DNA from: Deltaproteobacteria bacterium | GTDB lineage: Bacteria; Myxococcota; JACPTQ01 | Length of the DNA: 64,000 bases | Assembly: GCA_016192705.1 (NCBI GenBank) | Contig: JACPTQ010000049.1 | Location: 1-64,000, forward strand | Reading direction: 5' to 3' | Shown here: positions 16,911 through 26,670 of the stretch, piece after piece | Numbering within the stretch: position 1 is the first letter of the stretch | How the letters are laid out: every line of letters begins with the position of its first letter | Notes under the pieces: model-generated | Told to the model about the DNA's origin: nothing | The model's input: only the letters and a program-made list of their open reading frames with translations | Databases searched by the model: none | Program-made: the position numbers and the translations under genes

Positions 16911-19900
16911 CTACTCCACGATGACTTTCTTGCCCGAGCCGATCAGCCGCGCGCACTCCTCACGGATTCCGTCGAGCGCGGCGTCGAGCTGCTCCTCGGT
17001 TTCCACGCCACCGGCGAAGTAGCTCCCGAGACTGACGGAGACGACCCGCTCGCCCTCGATGATGCGATGAACCTCGGCAACCGCCGCCCGCACACGCGAC
17101 TCGCATGCGTCGCGCTCCGATCGGACTTGGGGAATCGGGACGCGCGTCTTGTCCTTGGTCATGCCGCGTTCAATCGGAGTTGCGATCCTGCGCTGCTCGT
17201 CTTCGTCGACTTCGCTCCAGCCGGGCGTCTTGATCAGGCGATCGAAAGCCTTCTTGTAGGCCCCAATGCGCGCGTCCATCGCCTCGCCGTAGCGGCGCTC
17301 GTACTCGGCTTCGATCGCGTGAGCGTGCTGCTCGATGGCCGGCAGCTCGCGGAAGAAGGTCTCACGCGCCAACAGATCCTCCAGCGAGCGCGCCTTCGTC
17401 CGGAGGTCTTCGGAGATGTCGGCCTCCTGCTGCAGAAACGGCCACGACACGGCGACGGCCTGCCGCGCCCGCTCCAGATCGTGAAGACGCGGCTCCGTAA
17501 GCGCCTGCTCGAGCTCCGAGGCGCGCTTGACCGCGTCCTTGACCGCACGATGGGAGGAGTTGAAGGTCGCGATCGCGTTGTCCTCGGACCCCCGAAGGAT
17601 CGCCTTCATCTGGCCGAGCGCCCCTTCGAGCACCGCCACGCCCGGAAGCCGATTCGCGGTGAGCAGCCCTGCGGCCGTGGCAACCGTGTCTTCCTGGCGG
17701 GCGACCTCGCGCCGAAGCTCGGCGACGATCGCAGTCGCATTCAGCTCCTTCACCTCGCTCCCGAATGTGTCCCGGAACGCCTCGGACGCCTTCACGAGCT
17801 CGGCAAACTCGATGCCCTTCTTGGGCCGAAACGATGCCTGCCTGAAGATGTTGTTGTTCGAGAACGTCTCGCGGGCCTCGACCCCCGTCGTCGACTCGAT
17901 CGTCTGCCCCTTGCTCGTCGCCTCGACGTTTCCGGCGCGCAGGAGCGACAGAACAAGCAGCCGCACCGCCTCGAAGTCCCATCCGAACGGTTCCTTGGCG
18001 AGCTCGTCCGCGAGGAATCGTCCACTCGCTGTCTCGCCGTAGTGCGCCCGCTCCTCGATGCGGCTCATGACCTCGGCGAGAGGACCGCTCTCGACGCGGA
18101 AGATGGTCTTGCCCTTCTCGTCGCGCAGAAGTGCCAGGCTGCCGAAGACTGGGGGCAGCCCCTGTAGATTCTCGGCCGTGAAGAGTGCCTCAACGCCCTT
18201 CTTCACGTCGTTCGTTCGTGCAGCCGCCTCCTTGAACCGGTCGAACACCTCGGGCAGCACCTGGCCAAGGATCTCGGAAGCGCTCTTCCCGACATCGGCC
18301 GCGCGATCGCCGGGGCTGCGGTCGTTGCCGCGGAAGTAGACGCTGCCTGACAAACAAGCCGCCTTCAGGAGGCGACGGAGCTCGTCCTGGTGCCGGCGCT
18401 GTCGGACCTTCTCCTCCGCGATCAGCGCAGGGGCCTCGTCGCCCTTTGTCTCGCGCTCCTTCCGCGCGAGCGTCTCCTTCGACCGGAACAGCTCGACCGT
18501 CTCGCGATCGATGGCGTCGTTCAGCGCGATGGCCCAGAAGACGGCCTTCCTCTCCTGCTGGCTGCGAGTGCGGAGCTCGGACGCGAGCGACTGGAGCTCC
18601 TTCCCGTCGTCCGCGAGCTGGAGTTGGAACACCATGTCCCCATCGACGACGTCACGTCCGTGGATCGCAAGGCCGGCCTTGAAGGTCTTGGTGTCGAGCA
18701 GGGTATGCGAAGGCAGCGGCTGCCAAAACGACGTGAGAACTTCAGCGTAGATGCGTTGCGCATCGCCCGGCTTTGGGTTGATTCCGTTGCGAAGGCGCTC
18801 CCAGTCGTCCTCGGCCGGACTCGGAATCCGGTAGCCATCATCGCCCCGACGAATCTTGTGAGCGGCCTCGAGCTGGCGCAGTGCCTCTTTCATGGCGGCG
18901 AGTTGCGAGTCAGCGGCGACACCGGGATGGAGCCCGGCCGCGATGTTCTCCGCCGTTCGGTGCACGCTCTTCACGTATTGGAGGAGACAGATGACCTTCG
19001 CCACCGACTGCGCAAGGGGGTGATCGACCTCCTTGGCGATGGCCGTGATCTTCGCGCGCACCTCCGAACCGATGTTGCCCTCGACGAGGTCGAAGACCTG
19101 GTCGAGGCGCGCGAGAGCTCCCAGCGGCTCTTCGGCCAGGTTCACGGCGGGGTTGATCAGGAGCTGCTGCGCGAGTTTGATGATCGTGCGGTTGGCGCCT
19201 CCAACGTGCTTGCTCGTGCCACCCTGAGTGCGCAGCCCGGAGACGACCTGGATGACGAGGTCGATCTGGTAGGGGAGCAGAGGATAGAGATCGACGAATC
19301 CGTCTCGGGTCAGATCCGGGAGCTTGATGTCCGCCGTGAGTCGGGTGTGTTCGGTCAGCCGGCCTCTATGTTCGTCGAAGAGCTTCCCAAGAACTTCCTG
19401 AGCGCTGGCGTTCTTCGAGAGAACGCGCCGGCTGGTGACTTCCGAAATGTCGGAGGGCTCGAGATGGACGTGCAGCGGGAAGCGGTCCATCAGCCGTGCG
19501 AGCTCGATCTTCTTGTCGTCGAGACCGCTGACGAGCTCGCCGAGCTTCTCCTGTGACGTCACGACGACCCAGTGCTTGCCGCGCCCCTTCACGCCGAGGC
19601 TCTGCACGACCGCCTGAAGGTCGAGCATCTTCTGAACGTCGCGCGCGACAAACTGACCTACCTCGTCGACGACGAACAAAAGGCTCTGGCCCGGCCGCCG
19701 ACGCTTCATCAGCTCGTTGGCTCGTTCGGCCAGCTTCCCCGGGCTGATGTCTGCCTTGTTCTTGACCGCCTTCACCCAGGAGTCGGCCATCGGGTACGTC
19801 TCCGCGTCGAGATTGTGAAGAACACGGCTCGCTTCGCTGAGCGCGAAGGCGACCTTGCCCTTCTCGACGCTCCACTCCTTGTTGAAGAGGCGCCGGTACT

Positions 19901-20355
19901 CGTCCTCGAAACGCTGGAGCTGTCCCTTCTCTTCGAGCGCGATTTCGAGCTCGGAGAGGTCGAGGTCCTTCGCGTAGCCGAGGCTTTGGAGAAAGAGTCC
20001 GTACATGATCTCGGTGAGCGTCTGATTCCCGCTGCGGATACCGCGATCCGTGGAGACGTCGAAGATTCGCGATCGAAAGCCCGAGCATCTTGGCGAAGCT
20101 CGACTTGCCGGATCCGAAGAACCCCGAGACCCAGATCGCGATCCCCTCGTGCGGTTTGTTCGGGGTCTCACCATAAGCTTCGAAGATGTTCGTGTAGTGG
20201 GACCGAATCGCATCGGTGACCACGTACTCGCTGATCTCGTCGCGGAGGATCTCCTCGTCGGTCTGGTCGACCTTGATGACTTCTTCGATCCGTCGATGGA
20301 TGTCGTTCGCGAAGAGGGCTTTGATGTGCTGTGTGGTCATGGCTGGTGTCCCCAT
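16911..20355 (-). pseudogene. brxC: BREX ATPase BrxC, disrupted by a frameshift with internal deletion
   Basis: BrxC is the large P-loop ATPase of BREX. The start is ATG 20355, overlapping the brxB stop, or ATG 20340. The first ~95 codons are in one frame and include the Walker A stretch GFFGSGKSSFAKML (78-91). Between about 20079 and 20066 the reading continues only in another frame, beginning IFDVSTDRGIRSG, and runs ~1050 codons to 16911 with the Walker B-like LLFVVDEVGQF. In the family as I remember it, about 45-50 residues separate these two segments, so a deletion that is not a multiple of three seems to have occurred. Together the parts give ~1146 residues against ~1200 expected. An assembly or sequencing error is the alternative. 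If real, BREX would be defective unless suppressed. Confidence 0.85.
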
Positions 20356-20930
20356 CAGAAGATCTTCGGGCGGTAGTTGTGCTCCGGATCGAGCGCGCCC
20401 ATGAAGCGAAGGCCCGCAGCTCCATCGAGGTCGCCCGGATAGAAAAGAATTGTGGGCACGTGGACCTGCCCCTTGAGCTGCTCGAGGAGCGAGAAGGTTC
20501 GATAGACGGGAAAGAGCGCTCCCGCCCGCAGAACGAACACGACGTCTCGGAGTGGATCGGGATCGTCCGGCATCCTCGCCGCAACGAGCTCAACGAGCGG
20601 TTTGTACTCGGAGAGCACCGAGTGGACAGTCTCGACGATGATCTCCACGCCTTGCTCGTGCTCAGCGGTGAACCAGTCCTCGAGCGGCCGCTGTGAACGC
20701 ATCGCTTCGTCGAGACACTCAGCGAGCGAAATCCGTCGGATGCGCTTGCCCTTCTGAGTCAGCCGCGTTTCGAGCATCGTGACCTGCTTGCGAAGCTCGA
20801 ACTCCTCCTCGGGGTCGTAGCGGAACAGCGCGTACGGCATGTCGTGGTACGCGCTGATTCGCTTGCGCGGGTCGGCCAGCTCGAGCACAGGCTCGAGGAC
20901 GTTCTTGATGCGCAGTTCGAGGTCGCTCAA
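20355..20930 (-). CDS. brxB: BREX protein BrxB (DUF1788)
   Basis: This 191-residue protein matches BrxB by size, by position between brxA and brxC, and by an N-terminus of the DUF1788 type (RISAYHDMPYALFRYDP). It has a C-terminal strand set (VVFVLRAGALFP, ILFYPGDLDG, LRFMGALDPEHNYRPKIF). BrxB is essential in studied BREX systems but its biochemical role is unknown. Its start overlaps brxA by 4 nt and its stop overlaps brxC. Confidence 0.92.
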   Translation of the reverse strand: MSDLELRIKNVLEPVLELADPRKRISAYHDMPYALFRYDPEEEFELRKQVTMLETRLTQKGKRIRRISLAECLDEAMRSQRPLEDWFTAEHEQGVEIIVETVHSVLSEYKPLVELVAARMPDDPDPLRDVVFVLRAGALFPVYRTFSLLEQLKGQVHVPTILFYPGDLDGAAGLRFMGALDPEHNYRPKIF

Positions 20931-21712
20931 GCAACCATCCTCTCTGCGTACTCGCGTGAATTGGAGCAGGGCAGCGTGAGCTGCACGAGGCTTCCGGCAA
21001 CTTGGTATTCGAGCTTCCGGAACTGGTGAAGCCGCAGGAGCTCCTGCTCGACGTCCGACGGCCGCATCAAGAACATGCGCCAGTCCTGGGCGTCGATCAC
21101 CTTCTGTGGGCTCTGCTTCTCCTCGCGCAATGCGTGGAGGAGGTAGAGGAAGCTTCGCTCCGGAAGGTGATAGGACGCGAACTCCTTGACGACACTGCCG
21201 CGGAGAAGACCGAAGTCGACCGCCATCTTCATCAAGCCCGCGGCAACGCGCTTGAGCGTCGTGTCAGTCCATGCGTGTTCCGTTGTGCCGCCACGCTTAC
21301 GGATACCTTTGAGGTAGCTGTGCAGCTCCTCGGGTCGGACGCGGAAGGCGCCCCCGTCGTACGTCGGGAAGAGCCAGTTCTGGAGAAAGTCGCGCAGCAG
21401 GAACTCGTCGCGCGTGATGTGCCAGAGCAGAAGCGGCCTCCATTCGTCGAGATCGCAACCGTTCTTCGCCAGCACGACTAGGGCGTGGTCGCGGCCGTCG
21501 GGTTCGAAGCGTCGGTTCAGGACTTTCGCAACGTCGCGAAGCCAGGTCGAGGTACCGGCGCCGATGAAATTCTCCTCGCGCAAACGGTCGAGGTTCGCGC
21601 GCTTCGATCGCGCGAAGTCCCACGCGGCGAAGACCGACTGGGTCTCGTCGATCATTGCGCCCTTCACGATGGTGAAGGACGAGGCGACGTTGGCGCGCGA
21701 GGCAAGCTTCAT
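20927..21712 (-). CDS. brxA: BREX protein BrxA (DUF1819, NusB-like)
   Basis: A 261-residue all-helical protein with the BrxA pattern: LREENFIGAGTSTW near the N-terminus, ALVVLAKNGCDLDEWRPLLLWH in the middle, and a C-terminal winged-helix-like part. BrxA is a small NusB-like DNA-binding subunit. It overlaps brxE by 4 nt upstream and brxB by 4 nt downstream. Confidence 0.9.
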   Translation of the reverse strand: MKLASRANVASSFTIVKGAMIDETQSVFAAWDFARSKRANLDRLREENFIGAGTSTWLRDVAKVLNRRFEPDGRDHALVVLAKNGCDLDEWRPLLLWHITRDEFLLRDFLQNWLFPTYDGGAFRVRPEELHSYLKGIRKRGGTTEHAWTDTTLKRVAAGLMKMAVDFGLLRGSVVKEFASYHLPERSFLYLLHALREEKQSPQKVIDAQDWRMFLMRPSDVEQELLRLHQFRKLEYQVAGSLVQLTLPCSNSREYAERMVA

Positions 21713-22284
21713 GAATTTCCCCGTCGCGCGTATGGGACCGCCAGGGCTCCCATTTCGGCGCGTGCGAACCCAAGTGCCAGTAGCGTCACGTCGGTATCAG
21801 TCGGAGAGAACACGCCGGGCAAAGGGACTGCGCGCCCTTCCGCGGAGCGTCGCAAACGAGATAGGCCTTCGGCGTCGCGATCGCTGACCACCTCGAACGC
21901 GCGCAACGCCGCGACGAGATCCGTACCGCGGAGCGTTTCGAGTTTCTGGAAGAACGGCTGCCATTCGGCCGAGCGATCGAGCCAGTGCTCCCATCGCGTG
22001 TCGAACTCCTCCTCGATCGCTTCTGGGAGGCGCCAGAGCGTCACGCACCCCGGAGGCTCAAACACCTCGGCGCAGCGATGCGCGGCTACGGCGAAAACGG
22101 AACGTGCCTGCGCGAAGTGATGCGTGCGAGGAAAGCCGCGACGAAGGGCTGCCGCTCCAAGGTGCCCAAGCTGCCCCTTCGTGTTCCACCACTTCGCGAG
22201 ATCCATCTCGCCGAAACGTGCGATGACGAGGCGGAGCTTCAGCAGGCGGTCGAAATCAATTGCGTGGACGCTCACAATAGCCAT
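21709..22284 (-). CDS. brxE: BREX protein BrxE
   Basis: The 191 residues match the BrxE family as I know it: an FDRLLKLRLVIARFGEMD opening, WWNTKGQLG, a RGFPRTHHFAQARSVF segment and a C-terminal RRSAEGRAVPLPG. BrxE was named from type 6 BREX, where it leads a brxE-A-B-C-pglX-pglZ-brxD-brxHI operon; here the operon ends in brxL instead. Its function is unknown. It is the first gene of the operon, starting at ATG 22284 and overlapping brxA by ATGA. Confidence 0.8.
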   Translation of the reverse strand: MAIVSVHAIDFDRLLKLRLVIARFGEMDLAKWWNTKGQLGHLGAAALRRGFPRTHHFAQARSVFAVAAHRCAEVFEPPGCVTLWRLPEAIEEEFDTRWEHWLDRSAEWQPFFQKLETLRGTDLVAALRAFEVVSDRDAEGLSRLRRSAEGRAVPLPGVFSPTDTDVTLLALGFARAEMGALAVPYARRGNS

Positions 22285-22509
22285 GGAATCTCAATGCTCT
22301 CGGTTTGGATGAGCGCCGCGCCGTCAACGGCCTGAGATCGAATCGGTCGGTCGGCCGCGCAGACGCGTACGTCCTGGTTCGTAACACTCGCAACGCGGAC
22401 CCCATCGTTGTGTGGTTCGCGGGCAATGACGACGAACGCCGACCCATCGGTGAGGAAGTCGCTTTCTGTGACGCCAAGCCGCAATCCGCTGTAATGGTAA
22501 CTGATAGGT

Positions 22510-22524
22510 GGGTGTTTTTCACCC
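22510..22524. promoter_or_regulatory. Short inverted repeat in the brxE/XRE divergent region
   Basis: GGGTG-TTTTT-CACCC lies 25 nt upstream of the XRE regulator start, in the 264-nt space between it and brxE. It could be the regulator's own operator. No clear -35/-10 pair could be assigned for either direction, and the rest of 22285-22548 shows nothing else I can support. Confidence 0.35.
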
Positions 22525-22548
22525 GCAATCGGCTGGACGCTCGGTGGC

Positions 22549-22815
22549 GTGGAACGTCTGCGAGCGGATCGCGTTTTAAGGGCTGTAGGGCGCCGGTTCG
22601 CGGAGCTACGAGCGAGGCGCGGCCTAACACAGGAAACGCTTGCAGAGCGGATCGGCGTGTCACTCAAGTATCTTCAGAGAATTGAAGCGGGGCGCGAGAA
22701 CCTCACGCTCAAGTCGCTTGTCGAGCTTGCAAACACATTTCGCGTCAAGGTCGACGATCTCTTTCGCCGTCCGGTGTCGCTTGCGGTGCGCCGCGGTAGA
22801 CCCCGAAAACGCTAA
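22549..22815 (+). CDS. XRE-family helix-turn-helix regulator
   Basis: An 88-residue protein with one HTH_3 domain (about 15-70; LRARRGLTQETLAERIGVS and LQRIEAGRENLTLKSLVELA) and a basic tail ending RRGRPRKR. It starts with GTG at 22549 and is divergent from brxE, where it could repress BREX or itself. It may equally belong to the mobile element on its right. It differs from the WYL-type BrxR usually seen with BREX. Confidence 0.88.
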   Translation: MERLRADRVLRAVGRRFAELRARRGLTQETLAERIGVSLKYLQRIEAGRENLTLKSLVELANTFRVKVDDLFRRPVSLAVRRGRPRKR

Positions 22816-22999
22816 CAGCAACATTGAAGGGTTTTCTCCGACGCGTAAAACGGCCGGTGGGTATGTTTTTGAGCGGCCGCTGGAATTCAAGCACCGGGAG
22901 CGCGCGCTTGAAAAGTCGCCGGCTACGAAAAAACGCCCCCCCGGGGGTGGGGTTGAAGAGCCGCGCAAATCCGCGTATCGATTGGGCGCGAGGTGAGAG

Positions 23000-23614
23000 A
23001 TGGGATTTGCAGACACGACGCGACGACCGCCGAAAACGCTGACGGAAGTGGAGCAGGCTCGTCTGCTGAAAGTGACCGGCGAGCATCGCGCGGGGTTTAG
23101 GGACCACGTGCTTTTCTCTGTGGCGCTGGGCTCCGGATTGCGCGTGTCGGAGATTGCGGCGCTCGACGTCGGCGATGTCTCGCACGACGGGAAACGCGTT
23201 CGACGCCGCGTCACGCTCCGCGTATTCAAGCGCTCGTTCAAGAATGGTGGCGCGCAGGAGGTTTTTCTACCCGACGCGCTCATTTACAAGCTGGAAAAGT
23301 TCCTTCGATGGAAGGCAGCTCGCGGCGAAAGTCTCGCGCTCGACGCCCCGCTCTTTGTAAGTCGCAACCACCGCCGCCTCTCTGCCGGCATGGCGAGTGC
23401 GGCGTTCAAGACTTGGCAACGTCGCGCGGGATTCGACGGCCTGCACACGTTTCACGCGCTTCGCCACTCGTGTCTCACGAACGTCTACAGAACCACGCGC
23501 GACATTCGGCTCGTGCAGCGCGTCGCCCGCCACAAGAACATTGCGACAACGACGATTTACGCGGCCCCCACGGACGAAGATATTCTTCGCGCTGTTCGGA
23601 CTCTGCCCTGCTGA
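23000..23614 (+). CDS. Tyrosine recombinase, short form
   Basis: 204 residues covering essentially the catalytic domain: Arg48 (SGLRVSEI), His152-x-x-Arg155 (HALRH), His178 and the nucleophile Tyr187 (TTTIYAAP). The N-terminal core-binding domain of full integrases is reduced to a few residues. It resembles XerC-like recombinases carried by plasmids and phages. ATG 23000 follows a GAGAG purine run. It probably belongs to a mobile element distinct from, or nested with, the integrase at 31937. Confidence 0.85.
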   Translation: MGFADTTRRPPKTLTEVEQARLLKVTGEHRAGFRDHVLFSVALGSGLRVSEIAALDVGDVSHDGKRVRRRVTLRVFKRSFKNGGAQEVFLPDALIYKLEKFLRWKAARGESLALDAPLFVSRNHRRLSAGMASAAFKTWQRRAGFDGLHTFHALRHSCLTNVYRTTRDIRLVQRVARHKNIATTTIYAAPTDEDILRAVRTLPC

Positions 23615-23663
23615 TCGACGAAAGTCGCAATTCGCGTATTGAATTTGCGGCTTTGGGGCGTCT

Positions 23664-24374
23664 CTAACCCCGTGGATTCTCGTCGCCGTCGTTGGCCGAA
23701 TTGAGACTTTTATGTGGAACCTTCAATTCGTCCGGGCCGGTATCGGCGATGGGGCTTGAAGCCGGTTTGACGTATTCGATTTCGCCTCGGCATTGCGCGC
23801 ACAGCTCGGCAACCATGCCACATGCTGCGGGCGGGGCGTTCCTCGCGGCGCGCGCCTCGGCGTATAGGCGCTGTAGCTCGTCGAGCGACGGCAGGTCGCG
23901 ACGCCGTGATTCCTTGCTGGCCTTTGTCTCGGCGATAGCCTCTTTCAAACGAACCGCGGCCGCCACGTCGGCGATCGACGGCACAGGCACTCGGTCGTCA
24001 TTCACTGCGGATTCAAACAAGCCGACAAATTTGTCCAACAGTTTCTCAAGGTCGGCGATCGAACGCGCCGCCGGGCGCGGCGCCCCTTTCGCTACCAGCG
24101 TCTCCGCGTTGTCGCCTATGCCTTTGAGAAACTTCTCGCGCCGTTTCAACCAGTTCTGCTTTTTCGCGAAATAGCCGAGCAACGACCGGCTGACGCTGTG
24201 TTTCTCGGACAACGCGCGGATGGACAAGAACGTCCGCGGCTCCGTCCCATTTTCGCCGTCGGCCAGATCGGCCCCGTACACATACTCCACCTCGATTTCG
24301 CGCCACGGTATCGACGGGCGATTTGCCTTTTTGTAACGCCCTCGTCGGACCTGTTGTTGAATGAAGTCGCTCAC
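23664..24374 (-). CDS. Phage-type HTH protein, possibly terminase small-subunit-like
   Basis: 236 residues from GTG 24374. Residues 45-90 form a helix-turn-helix followed by a WLKRREK motif (SIRALSEKHSVSRSLLGYF), seen in N-termini of phage small terminases and related packaging proteins. A C-terminal CAQC plus C180-type cysteine pair may bind zinc. No ATPase or portal gene lies nearby, so packaging is not shown. A DNA-binding protein of the integrated element is the safer call. Confidence 0.6.
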   Translation of the reverse strand: MSDFIQQQVRRGRYKKANRPSIPWREIEVEYVYGADLADGENGTEPRTFLSIRALSEKHSVSRSLLGYFAKKQNWLKRREKFLKGIGDNAETLVAKGAPRPAARSIADLEKLLDKFVGLFESAVNDDRVPVPSIADVAAAVRLKEAIAETKASKESRRRDLPSLDELQRLYAEARAARNAPPAACGMVAELCAQCRGEIEYVKPASSPIADTGPDELKVPHKSLNSANDGDENPRG

Positions 24375-24379
24375 GACTC

Positions 24380-25389
24380 AAAGGATAACGCCGATCGTCT
24401 CGATTCCGGTAATCCACCGGACTCGCAAGCGCGCGCTTCGCGGCGAGCTTCGCGGCGTTGGCCGCCTTGGGTAAGGAAAGCCCCCCGCCGCGCACCTTCT
24501 CGAATAACTCGGGCGCCTTGGCGTGCAGACTCAACGCCGCCCCCATGGTGCTCGGCGAAACGCCAGCCTCAGCGGCGAGAATGACGCGTTCGCGCTTTTG
24601 CTCTACGGGTCCGGTACAACGTTGTACCGCAACGGTAGGCTTGCCTTTGAACTTCCCGCCGCTGCGGGGTTGCGCCCTTGTTGCTTCGCTTCGCGCCTCG
24701 TTTGCGCTTCGCGCCGCCTTCTCTCGCGCCGCGCGCCACGCCTCGGACTCTCGGCGGAACGCCACCCATAACGCCGCCTTTTGACCAGGCTCTAAGTGCC
24801 GCCGCGTTGCGTTCGCGTCCCAGACGAACCGCCAGGGGGTCAGCGGCAGCGTCGAAATACCCGCCGCTGCCAAAACTCGCGCCGCGCTTTCCACCGACCG
24901 CGGCGACACCGCCGTAAGCGCCGCCGCCTGCGCACTCGCCTTACTGTTTGCTTCGCGCAAATTTGCGCTAAGCAAAGCCCCGCCCGCCGCGTTGCCGCTC
25001 CTTCGCCGCCGCCTCGAATAGCGGCTTCGCGCGCGCCGCCGTCAGCGAGCAGTGAGACCTCCAATTCAGCGCACTCGTCGGCGCTTAACGGCGGGATAAG
25101 GTCGCGAAGCTCGGGATCGACGATGATCGTCGTGTGAACGGCGCCCGCGAGCCCGTGTCGCTCAAGTGGCGTCACCGACGAAGCACCTGGAGAGCCTCCG
25201 CCGTTAAGCGGCCCCGTCGCGGCCGTTTGAGCCTCGTTGGCTACGTTCGCCTCCAGTTGCCCCGCGGCCGTCGCGAGGCTGTGCTGTTTCCGTCACCAGC
25301 GATGGCGCAGGTAGCGGCGTCGATGCGGCCTCGCCCGGCGCTGCCTCCATCTCCGACGCGAGACCTTCCTCGAACTTCAGATCAGCCAT
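24380..25389 (-). pseudogene. ParB/Srx-like protein, decayed
   Basis: Pieces of one ParB-like gene lie in different frames. ATG 25389 with AAGGAAGGG upstream begins MADLKFEEGLASEM. A second frame from about 25230 holds VDPELRDLIPPLSADECAELE, the typical start of a ParB-like nuclease domain. A third frame from about 24975 continues with REANSKASAQ, a VSPRSVESAARVL helix-turn-helix and KAANAAKLAAKRALAS. The conserved centre of the domain (the DGHNR-type region) is absent. So there are at least two frame changes and one internal loss. It overlaps or abuts the next gene near 24380. Confidence 0.65.
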
Positions 25390-25517
25390 CGTGCTTTTCC
25401 CTTCCTTTCAGCGTCCGCTTCAGTGACGCATTTCCTCTCGTTCACGTTTCCGGCTGAGGCCTCAAGCTTCATGACCTGAGCCTGCCATGAATCGCGTTTT
25501 TCTCACGTCGCGCCCCC

Positions 25518-25955
25518 TCAATGTTTCTGTCGCCCGTGTTTGATTTCATTCAGGTGCTTGCGCGCGTCTCGCAACGCTTGCTCCTCATGGTTTTCGCTCG
25601 CGCCGCCGTTCGCGGTGGGCACTCCCTGGGAACGGCTTCGCTTCAACGGCTCACCGTTTCGTAAAAGTGCCACCATTCGACCGTCGAACATTTCGGCGAT
25701 GCTACTCAGCTTCACGATCTCCTCGGGCGTGTACTCAAAGCGATCTTCCGTTGTCCGAGCCGGAACGAGCCAAAACGTGCCGAATGGCGACTCAAACTTC
25801 ACTTCAACGCCGAGCTTCTTGAAGCTCGCGACGTCCTCGCTCGTGAGGGCAACGGGACCGGTTCTCTGCGGGGCTGGAGGGCCAGACTTCGTGGGAGCTG
25901 CTCCCAAGTTAGTTGAGTTGACGCTTTTCCCTTTGTGGTCTCGGTTTCTTCGCAT
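25518..25955 (-). CDS. Small hypothetical protein of the integrated element
   Basis: The ATG at 25955 behind GAGGCG gives 145 residues; a longer frame to 26093 overlaps the upstream gene and looks spurious. A central segment (VALTSEDVASFKKLGVEVKF, then FGTFWLVPARTTED) with an EYTPEEIVKL helix resembles small accessory proteins of plasmid-like elements, but I recognise no family. The C-terminus is charged and helical. It overlaps no neighbour and follows the TubC-like gene by 7 nt. Confidence 0.6.
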   Translation of the reverse strand: MRRNRDHKGKSVNSTNLGAAPTKSGPPAPQRTGPVALTSEDVASFKKLGVEVKFESPFGTFWLVPARTTEDRFEYTPEEIVKLSSIAEMFDGRMVALLRNGEPLKRSRSQGVPTANGGASENHEEQALRDARKHLNEIKHGRQKH

Positions 25956-25962
25956 TTGCGCC

Positions 25963-26670
25963 TCACATTCTCCAGCACGCGCCGCAAAGGCGGCTGTCGT
26001 CGTCCATGATGAGAAACACGGTTGCCTCGGTTGTTTGGCAGTTTCGACACACCGGCGTTTGCGCCCACAGCGGAAGTCGACCATGGGGCTCACGCGCTAA
26101 ACTGCACGCCAAGTCATTGGAATCATCGTTTTGAGGTGAGGCTGATTCTCCTCGCCCCGCCGGTTTTGAGGATTCTGCGAATATTGCGAAGGCATCCAGG
26201 CAAACCCGCTCGTGCGCGAGTGTGGATTCAAGCAGGGCAGTTTCGTCAACCGGGGCGTCGCGAAGAAACTTGCTCGCCTCGGCCCCCACGCGGGACCAGG
26301 CCCGATCTACTTCCGACCATGCGGGTGGGTTCGCGACCCTGAGTCTTTCGTGAAACCCTTGAGCACCATCAGGGAACGCCGCGCTCAGGCGCTCCCCTGA
26401 TTCCCAGATCACACTGTTTACGCGGGCCACCCGCAATGGGTCGAAGGGATTGGCCTGCTCGCCCGTGCTTTTTTCGTTCTCCCGTCGGGTTGCCGGCACA
26501 AGGGATTCGTTGTCGAGCCGTGCCAGGACCGCTGACTTCAATTCCACCAGAACGCCCCGAATCTTTTCCGTCAGCACGTCTCTCGGCCCCGTCACCCGAA
26601 GCCCCTTCGGCCCTCGCGACACATGAACGCCGCGGGCGCGTAGGTATTTGAGCAGTTCCTCGACGGTCAC
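25963..26670 (-). CDS. TubC-type docking-domain protein with C-terminal zinc ribbon
   Basis: 235 residues. The N-terminal ~52 (VEELLKYLRARGVHVSRGP ... LKSAVLARL) match the small TubC_N docking fold also found in primase-associated proteins of mobile elements. The C-terminus has CRNC and CGAC, a likely zinc ribbon. The GTG/ATG start at 26670 overlaps the DUF3987 gene by 4 nt, so the two are translated together and probably work in element replication. A copy of the TTYTGCGAATTRTGCGAAT motif is encoded near residues 160-170 (26164-26192). Confidence 0.7.
   Translation of the reverse strand: MTVEELLKYLRARGVHVSRGPKGLRVTGPRDVLTEKIRGVLVELKSAVLARLDNESLVPATRRENEKSTGEQANPFDPLRVARVNSVIWESGERLSAAFPDGAQGFHERLRVANPPAWSEVDRAWSRVGAEASKFLRDAPVDETALLESTLAHERVCLDAFAIFAESSKPAGRGESASPQNDDSNDLACSLAREPHGRLPLWAQTPVCRNCQTTEATVFLIMDDDSRLCGACWRM
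26164..26192 (+). repeat. Iteron-like motif, copy a
   Basis: TTTTGAGGATTCTGCGAAT followed by ATTGCGAAGG, inside the TubC-like gene. It matches copy b over about 24 positions in opposite orientation. Consensus of the four copies: TTYTGCGAATTRTGCGAAT. Confidence 0.6.

Noticed and set aside
22272-22667. Minus-strand frame overlapping the brxE start and the XRE gene
   Set aside because: No start codon with a ribosome site in the useful part, and its N-terminal third is antisense to the XRE HTH.
22931-22955. GC-rich C7G5 run after the XRE gene as a terminator
   Set aside because: The stem is short with no T-run; left unannotated.
24046-24373. Continuation of the ParB-like frame past 24374
   Set aside because: The overlapping frame coding the HTH protein at 23664-24374 is better supported; the continuation is Arg-rich noise.
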